Source: an uncultured Desulfomonile sp.
Lineage (GTDB): Bacteria; Desulfobacterota; Desulfomonilia; Desulfomonilales; Desulfomonilaceae
Length of the DNA: 21,335 bases
Assembly (NCBI GenBank): GCA_937915285.1
Contig: CALDNG010000400.1
Coordinates: forward strand, 1-21,335
Reading direction: 5' to 3'
Below the pieces are notes generated by a model, which searched no databases, had not been told where the DNA came from, and was given only the letters and a program-made list of their open reading frames with translations. Position 1 is the stretch's first letter, and each line of letters starts with the position of its first letter. Of this stretch, positions 17,301 through 21,335 are shown in pieces. Position numbers and translations under genes: made by a program.

Positions 17301-17531
17301 GTTGATAGTGACCAGGTTCTCAACTTCCCTGGCTGAGGCTCCCGGAAAATTCACCATGATGTCTACGACAGGAACAACTATTTGAGGCTCTTCCTCCCGG
17401 GGTGTCAATGTGAGGGCCGCCACACCGGCCAAAAGTGAAGCCAGAATGAAAATGGCAGGCAGCTTTGAGACAAGAAAAGCCTCAACCATCTTTCCAGTCA
17501 AACCGAGATTGTACTTTTCAGCCAGACTCAT
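14301..17531 (-). CDS. RND-family efflux pump, inner-membrane subunit
   Basis: A 1076-residue transporter of the AcrB/HAE superfamily, with the usual length of about 1050. One N-terminal helix (AIFILASLLAGVAAL) is followed by a large periplasmic porter domain (PGASAREVENLVT is typical). Helices 2-6 carry LGLLVDDPIVDVENIHRHF with the paired Asp431-Asp432 of the proton relay. A second periplasmic domain and helices 8-12 end with AGAAIFGSWVITLDPVFSGLAWS. It would export substrates out of the periplasm or inner membrane using the proton gradient. The usual membrane-fusion adaptor and outer-membrane channel genes are not next to it. The start is taken as ATG 17531, after AAGGG at long spacing; a GTG at 17552 would add seven residues. 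Drug, metal or lipid specificity cannot be read from this. Confidence 0.9.
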   Translation of the reverse strand: MSLAEKYNLGLTGKMVEAFLVSKLPAIFILASLLAGVAALTLTPREEEPQIVVPVVDIMVNFPGASAREVENLVTINLERKIWEIDGIEYVYSVSKPGSAIVTARFYVGEDREDSILKTHNKVMSYVSDVPPGVTGWVIKPVEIDDVPIVTFSLYSPVYSDFELRRVADEILHRIQSIPDTGRAYVVGGRSRQVRVLLQPEKMAARGVSVLEIVSSLKGANVNLRAGNMDILNKEVAVDAGPFLRSASEVSELIVGVHAGRPVYFRDVADIVDGPAEVSSYTRLTFGPGAPVDSETKAIDLAQPGKSYQQVTIAVAKRKGTNAVQVSESLIKRVNELKSELLPSDVFTLVTRNYGRTANEKVDELVKHLGIAVISVIALLTIILGTREAMIVALAVPMTLAVTLLANLLFGYTINRVTLFALILSLGLLVDDPIVDVENIHRHFQLKKHPPLDATLLAVDEVRPPTILATFAVIASFIPLFFISGMMGPYMRPMALNVPIAMLLSLAIAFTVTPWATYHALKGEYNKESKPHSFEEGAIYRTYSKIITPFLDSPSNGRLLILGTVAALVFSVMLLVLGVVPVKMLPFDNRNELLVQVDMPEGTTLETTDKVVQDIERYLSRVNEVRDVESFVGIASPMDFNGMVRQHYLRRGSALADIRVNLLEKHEREFQSHALVLRMRSDIDEIARRWSAVIKLIEVPPGPPVFSTIVAEVYGPFGASYESLIEQARKVRKVMESTPNVVDVDDSTLAPQKQFNFLVDRVKAGLNGITVEDVARSAAIFLGGESPTIIHDDRERTPLEVNVRLPRSLRSRLQDMGPLRIKGSDGTMVPFHELGSIQEGTVDQTIYRKNLDRVVFVTAETAGKSPVNAIIDLMGSMGEAKLSPGYRINWAGEGEWKITLEVFRDLGLAFAGALILIYILLVQQTESFSVPLVIMVAIPLTLIGILPGFAFLNLVLAQKIGPYTDCIYFTATSMIGMIALAGIVVRNSIILIDFVHVRVNEGETLRQALIESGAVRFTPILLTAGAAIFGSWVITLDPVFSGLAWSFIFGIFASTVFTLVVVPTIYYMIYNKRVVQ

Positions 17532-18033
17532 GGAATTTTTAACCCTTTTCACAATTAAACAGTGAGTGATATTAGGAACTTGTCAATTGGTCGCCTATGG
17601 TGGTGACATCGGGGATCAAACCATTAAATAAACAATTCTACTGTGTAGCGCCCCTAAAATTAGCATTCATGTGTTTTACGGTCAACATTAGTAGTTTTTT
17701 ATTGTCGCCCTGCCTGCCACTGAAGCAGTAGCGCTTGATACGAACCATACCTGATCTTTAAACACTCGCAGAAAAAGTCGAACTCAGATCGGATATCCCC
17801 ACGGAACTTGCTTCATTCCCGATTTTGGACTGAACGACCAATCGACTAATGGAAACAAAGTTTTTTGACCACAAAACCAGAAAACAATGGCGGATTGGAT
17901 CAAATTGTTGTAAATAGGAAGATGTCAAGCTTTCCTTCTGAGAGCAGAGAATTTAATCAATCAAAGTTACAATCGAAGAGGGTCAGATCATTCTTGACAT
18001 GGCATATTTTATTCTGTTAACCAAGTAACATTC
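17532..18033. promoter_or_regulatory. Divergent intergenic region with the atp promoter
   Basis: About 500 bp without a gene I can support. Near the right end the plus strand has TTGACA (17994-17999), a 17-base gap and TTAACC (18017-18022): a perfect -35 and a weak -10 that would start transcription a few bases before the GTG of atpZ. On the minus strand a TTGACA at 17586-17581 may be the -35 of the RND gene, but its -10 is unclear. The middle (about 17650-17950) shows no ORF, repeat or RNA that I recognise. Confidence 0.5.
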
Positions 18034-18288
18034 GTGAGAATTATAAGTGAAACTGGTAAGCTGGTTGGTGATGGGCTTCAGCTTGGCGCCTCAATCGTAT
18101 TTGCTATATTTATTGGGGCTGGCATCGGATACTGGCTGGACGGTAAACTCAACACTTTTCCCTACTTAAGCATTATTTTTTTCTTTTTCGGAGTCGCCGC
18201 AGCTGGACGAAATGTCATGATTGAGGTTCGCAAGCAACTCCGCAAAGATCAGGTCAAAAAACCGGATGGATTTTCAGAAAATCCCTAA
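18034..18288 (+). CDS. atpZ: ATP synthase-associated small membrane protein AtpZ
   Basis: An 84-residue protein with two membrane helices (about 16-37 and 43-62). The text LGASIVFAIFIGAGIGYWLDGKL and FFFFGVAAAGRNVMIEV fits the AtpZ/AtpQ (F0F1-ATPase gene 1) family, encoded at the head of many atp operons and implicated in assembly or Mg2+/Ca2+ handling. It starts with GTG at 18034. No Shine-Dalgarno site is seen, and the predicted promoter leaves almost no leader, so translation may be near-leaderless. The next gene overlaps it by 23 bases. The family is clear; the exact start is less so. Confidence 0.8.
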   Translation: MRIISETGKLVGDGLQLGASIVFAIFIGAGIGYWLDGKLNTFPYLSIIFFFFGVAAAGRNVMIEVRKQLRKDQVKKPDGFSENP

Positions 18289-18652
18289 AATTTGGTTCGG
18301 ATTATCTTCAGGTGTTTTTCTGGTGGGTCTTTTAGCCAGCGCCATACTTGCTTCACATCATTTCACTCTGGCTTTCCTCATCGGAGCTGCGCTTGTTTTG
18401 GCTAACACCTGGTTGTCTGCGCGCCGGGTAGGTCAAGCCTCTTTCAAGGATAGAAACAGAGCCATGGTAACTCTCATGGGTGGTTTTTATGTGAGGCTGA
18501 TCGCAATGGGAGTTTGCCTTTTTGCACTAATACGGTTTGTGAACATTGATCCGGTTGGATTGCTCACCGGTTTGTCGGTGATGCCCGCAGGGTTATTAGT
18601 CTTGTTGATTCTGATATACATATCGAATAGAAGGCCTCAGGAGGTTCAATAA
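18266..18652 (+). CDS. atpI: ATP synthase subunit I (AtpI-like)
   Basis: A 128-residue protein with four predicted helices, of the ATP synthase I (PF03899-type) family. AtpI helps assemble the c-ring in other bacteria. Start ATG 18266 (MDFQKIPKIWFGL) lies inside the end of atpZ. A longer frame to 18221 is rejected because it would only extend the overlap with a basic, unconserved stretch. The stop codon TAA is directly followed by the ATG of atpB. Its position between atpZ and atpB supports the call more than its sequence, which is poorly conserved in this family. Confidence 0.8.
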   Translation: MDFQKIPKIWFGLSSGVFLVGLLASAILASHHFTLAFLIGAALVLANTWLSARRVGQASFKDRNRAMVTLMGGFYVRLIAMGVCLFALIRFVNIDPVGLLTGLSVMPAGLLVLLILIYISNRRPQEVQ

Positions 18653-19375
18653 ATGTCAGCAGATATTCATCCGCCGGTTCTAACTGACGTTATAGCCAAT
18701 CCGTTGCTGCATTCAATGCATGATTTTTTCGATAAGTATGGAGTGACTCACGCTGACGTCAATAATGTCCTCAACACATGGGTGGTGATGATAATACTCG
18801 TGGTGGCGTCACTATGGGTAAAGGGGAAACTTGAGACCATTCCTCGGGGCTCCCAGAATTTCTGGGAGGTTGTTGTTTCGACCCTTGACGACATTGTCAC
18901 CCAGACGATGGGTGAACATGGAAAAGCCTATTTTCCGCTCATAGCGTCTCTGGCGCTTTTCATTCTATCGTGTAACCTCATTGGGATAATTCCCTGGTTT
19001 CAATCCTCGACGAACAATTTGAATACCACGTTGGCCTTAGCTTTGGTGGCCTTCATTACAACTCACTACGTCGGAATCAAGGCTCACGGCAGTCATTATT
19101 ACAAGCACTTCCTTGGTCCGGTGCCGTGGTTGGTGTGGCTGATGCTCCCCATCGAATTGATCGGACATTTAAGCCGTATACTTTCACTGAGCTTTCGACT
19201 TTTCGGCAACATCATGGGTGAAGATTTGGCTATCGTAATCCTCACCTTGTTGGTGCCTTACCTGGTTCCATTGCCAATGATGTTCCTGCAAGTGTTCACT
19301 TCTTTCATACAGACGTTGGTGTTCATCATGCTGACCATGATGTACATCGTTGGTTCACTGGAAGAAGCTCACTGA
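18653..19375 (+). CDS. atpB: ATP synthase F0 subunit a
   Basis: A 240-residue integral membrane subunit forming the proton half-channels. The essential arginine is Arg182 in LSLSFRLFGNIMGED, matching E. coli aArg210. ELIGHLSR just before it is also conserved. About five or six hydrophobic segments are visible. AGGAGG lies 9 bases before the ATG, inside the end of atpI, so the two genes are translationally coupled. atpE follows after 25 bp. Confidence 0.95.
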   Translation: MSADIHPPVLTDVIANPLLHSMHDFFDKYGVTHADVNNVLNTWVVMIILVVASLWVKGKLETIPRGSQNFWEVVVSTLDDIVTQTMGEHGKAYFPLIASLALFILSCNLIGIIPWFQSSTNNLNTTLALALVAFITTHYVGIKAHGSHYYKHFLGPVPWLVWLMLPIELIGHLSRILSLSFRLFGNIMGEDLAIVILTLLVPYLVPLPMMFLQVFTSFIQTLVFIMLTMMYIVGSLEEAH

Positions 19376-19400
19376 TATCAGAATTACGGAGGTTTTATAA

Positions 19401-19745
<345 letters not shown>

Positions 19746-19757
19746 CTCCTTCTCACG

Positions 19758-19790
19758 TCGGGGGACCTTAGCGTCCCCCGATTTCTTTCC
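19758..19790 (+). terminator. Rho-independent terminator after atpE
   Basis: A perfect 9-bp stem, TCGGGGGAC (19758-19766) and GTCCCCCGA (19773-19781), with loop CTTAGC, followed by TTTCTTT. It ends the atpZIBE transcript 12 bases after the stop codon, confirming that the F0 genes form a unit apart from the F1 genes. Confidence 0.9.
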
Positions 19791-19995
19791 CGGGTATTCC
19801 GCCAGTTTCCTTTCCCAAATTTCCTCAATGAATTGCAGCGACGACTTATTTTAAGTTATTGACGCAATTTAATGTCGGAATGCCTTGAATGATTCATCAG
19901 CATCTATTATTAGAATCTAGCCGTAGGGGAAATTGGAGCGATTTGCGAGTCCGGTTCAACTTCCTGCACATCCCCAGGTTACTTTGAGGACGATC

Positions 19996-20475
19996 ATGGA
20001 AATGCGTATGAAAGCGACTTCAACCAACATGAACGATATAAGTGACGGAAAGTCATCCATTCTCAATAGGCGCAACGACAATGAACAGACTTACGCGTTT
20101 GCTGCGAGTGATGAAACTTCAAACTCCATCGCATACGGCAGACCGGTCAGGAATGACGGCGACTTTGCAAAGCTCCAAAGCCAGTTAGCCAAGGGATCTG
20201 CCAAACTATGCCCGGTATGTGGCGGAGTGATGAAAAAGAAGACGAGAAGAATTCTCTCCTGGCTCCACGGGATGGCTCTTGTGATAGCTGGCTTAGTCCT
20301 TATGGGAACATATGGATGGGCCACTCACTTCTATCAGGCTCCATGGATGCTTAAATTTGCTCTTCCTGCGATTTACTATATCGGATCCATTTTCATCGGT
20401 GTCGGAATACTATTTTTTTTTATAAGGGAGAATGTATGGAAGTGCTTGGAATGCCGTGAGATATCAAAGCGCTAA
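19996..20475 (+). CDS. Two-helix membrane protein with a split zinc-ribbon-like Cys pair
   Basis: A 159-residue protein I do not recognise. The N-terminal 65 residues are polar and probably disordered. LCPVCGG (Cys72, Cys75) is followed by KKKTRR, a helix at about 90-108, a second helix at about 122-143, then WKCLEC (Cys150, Cys153). With two helices between them, both CxxC pairs would lie on the same side, and KKKTRR places that side in the cytoplasm. They could therefore join in one zinc site. The start is ATG 19996 with GAGGA just upstream; a TTG at 19933 would extend it by 21 residues without support. It stands alone between the atp terminator and the rpsF promoter. Confidence 0.7.
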   Translation: MEMRMKATSTNMNDISDGKSSILNRRNDNEQTYAFAASDETSNSIAYGRPVRNDGDFAKLQSQLAKGSAKLCPVCGGVMKKKTRRILSWLHGMALVIAGLVLMGTYGWATHFYQAPWMLKFALPAIYYIGSIFIGVGILFFFIRENVWKCLECREISKR

Positions 20476-20520
20476 TAATTTATCCCGTGATCTTGCCCTG
20501 CCATGCTTCAAAAATTTGAC

Positions 20521-20549
20521 TTGCCGGATATAACCTAATGTTTTAAAAT
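20521..20549 (+). promoter_or_regulatory. Candidate sigma-70 promoter of rpsF-rpsR-rplI
   Basis: TTGCCG (20521-20526), exactly 17 bases, then TAAAAT (20544-20549). Transcription would start near 20556, giving a leader of about 50 bases that contains the hairpin structure at 20566-20601. Confidence 0.55.
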
Positions 20550-20565
20550 CCTAAGTTTGTTACTA

Positions 20566-20601
20566 CTCCTTGCCCGTAGAGGGCTTGACAGCCGAGAGGA
20601 G
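20566..20601 (+). promoter_or_regulatory. Possible S6:S18-binding autoregulatory leader
   Basis: CTCCT (20566-20570) can pair with AGGAG (20597-20601), which is the ribosome binding site of rpsF. Inside lies a GCCC/GGGC hairpin (20572-20575 with 20581-20584). The 3' unpaired part contains CCG (20592-20594). A stem, a hairpin and a bulged CCG is the layout described for the S6:S18 binding motif in bacterial rpsF leaders, where the protein complex blocks translation. The fold was drawn by eye, and a competing GGCT/AGCC hairpin (20582-20585 with 20590-20593) exists. Confidence 0.5.
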
Positions 20602-20606
20602 AATCT

Positions 20607-21032
20607 ATGAGACGCTATGAGGCGGTGGTCATCATCGAGCCGGATGTGGCGGATGATGAAGTGAAGGCTCTCACCGAGAAATACGGTGATTTGATCAAGA
20701 GCCACGAAGGCGAAGTTATCAAGATAGAGGACTGGGGCATCAAGAAACTGGCCTACCTGGTAAAGAAGAGGGACAAGGGTCGGTATATTCTGTTTGATTT
20801 TGTCAGCGGTCCCACATTGATCAGCGAACTTGAACGACAATTCAAGATCACAGAAAACATCATGAAGTATTTGACGGTCAAGCTGGACGAAGACGTGGAT
20901 CTGGAGGCTTTCAAGGCGGGCGCCAAGGTAGAGGAAGCCCCTGAGGAAGCTCAGACGAAGGATGAGACTGCGGAATCACCAGTGGAATCGGAAGAACAGG
21001 CGGACGCCGAGAAGGAGGAGGAAGAATCATGA
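20607..21032 (+). CDS. rpsF: 30S ribosomal protein S6
   Basis: A 141-residue ribosomal protein of the small-subunit platform. It begins [13 protein letters not shown], the conserved first strand of S6. [26 protein letters not shown] is the middle of the fold, and the fold ends near residue 98. The remaining tail of about 40 residues is rich in Glu, Asp and Ala. Acidic tails occur in some S6 proteins (E. coli adds Glu residues to its own). GAGAGGAG lies just upstream of the ATG. It overlaps rpsR by four bases (ATGA). Confidence 0.96.
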   Translation: MRRYEAVVIIEPDVADDEVKALTEKYGDLIKSHEGEVIKIEDWGIKKLAYLVKKRDKGRYILFDFVSGPTLISELERQFKITENIMKYLTVKLDEDVDLEAFKAGAKVEEAPEEAQTKDETAESPVESEEQADAEKEEEES

Positions 21033-21271
21033 GCAGACCCCCAAGGCGTAGGCCTTTTCCACGAAGTAAAGTTTGCAGATTCTGCGCTGATTCATCACTG
21101 AGAATGGACTACAAGGAACCAAACCTTCTTCGCCTTTTCATAACAGAGCGCGGCAAGATCGTTCCGCGCAGGATATCCGGTAATTGCGCCAAGCATCAGA
21201 GACAACTGACAACCGCTATCAAGCGTGGACGCAATATAGCCCTTTTGCCGTTTACGGTTCCCCGACGGTAG
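21029..21271 (+). CDS. rpsR: 30S ribosomal protein S18
   Basis: An 80-residue basic protein that pairs with S6 on the 30S subunit. The core text [34 protein letters not shown] is typical of S18. Cys16 and Cys19 (CRFC) with Cys53 and His56 (CAKH) form the zinc-binding type, which many genomes have lost. The start overlaps the rpsF stop as ATGA. rplI follows after 23 bp. Confidence 0.96.
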   Translation: MSRPPRRRPFPRSKVCRFCADSSLRMDYKEPNLLRLFITERGKIVPRRISGNCAKHQRQLTTAIKRGRNIALLPFTVPRR

Positions 21272-21294
21272 ACTCAGCTTAGTGGAGAGACGAA

Positions 21295-21335
21295 ATGAAT
21301 GTTATACTACTTGAGAATCTTGACGATTTAGGCGC
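21295..21335 (+). CDS. rplI: 50S ribosomal protein L9, first 13 codons, runs off right edge
   Basis: ATG at 21295 after GGAGAG opens a frame reading MNVILLENLDDLG to the window end. This matches the conserved L9 start (MxVILLExVxxLG). The rpsF-rpsR-rplI order is common in bacteria and supports the call despite the short stretch. Confidence 0.88.
   Translation, partial: MNVILLENLDDLG

Overview
The window looks like chromosome from an anaerobic Desulfobacterota (former Deltaproteobacteria) bacterium. Evidence is a NAD-linked group 3d [NiFe] hydrogenase, a selenocysteine-containing periplasmic formate dehydrogenase of the two-subunit type known from sulfate reducers, an F0 ATP synthase gene cluster without adjacent F1 genes, and medium GC content with strong Shine-Dalgarno sites. 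A Syntrophobacter- or Desulfomonile-like lineage is plausible, but this is inferred from gene content only.

Layout. Positions 1-467 (minus) hold the N-terminal part of an exported formylglycine-generating-enzyme-fold (FGE-sulfatase) protein that runs off the left edge. Positions 628-5500 (minus) are a complete hoxEFUYH operon with overlapping stop and start codons. Positions 5868-6738 (minus) carry a short Cys-containing protein of unknown function and a membrane-anchored ankyrin-repeat protein. Positions 7216-10946 (plus) are fdhA (one gene, read through an in-frame UGA at 7798-7800) and fdhB, ending in a strong terminator. Positions 11016-17531 (minus) hold a MacB/FtsX-type permease, a methyltransferase, a rubrerythrin-like diiron protein, a ferritin and a large RND efflux pump. 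Positions 18034-19745 (plus) hold atpZ-atpI-atpB-atpE followed by a terminator. Then come a split-zinc-ribbon membrane protein (19996-20475) and the ribosomal genes rpsF-rpsR-rplI (20607 to the right edge, rplI partial).

Function. The Hox enzyme couples NAD(H) to H2 in the cytoplasm. FdhAB oxidises formate (or reduces CO2) in the periplasm, probably exchanging electrons with c-type cytochromes. The F0 sector converts the resulting ion gradient. Together they fit an H2- and formate-exchanging (syntrophic or sulfate-reducing) metabolism. The ferritin and rubrerythrin-like proteins fit iron storage and oxygen defence in an anaerobe.

Most of the window is recognisable housekeeping or energy metabolism. 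The best items for a second look are the selenocysteine codon, which splits fdhA in naive annotation; three consecutive palindromes in front of fdhA; a leader structure before rpsF that resembles the known S6:S18 autoregulatory motif; a hybrid ion-binding site in the ATP synthase c subunit; and two unrecognised small genes. No CRISPR array, insertion sequence, tRNA or rRNA was seen.
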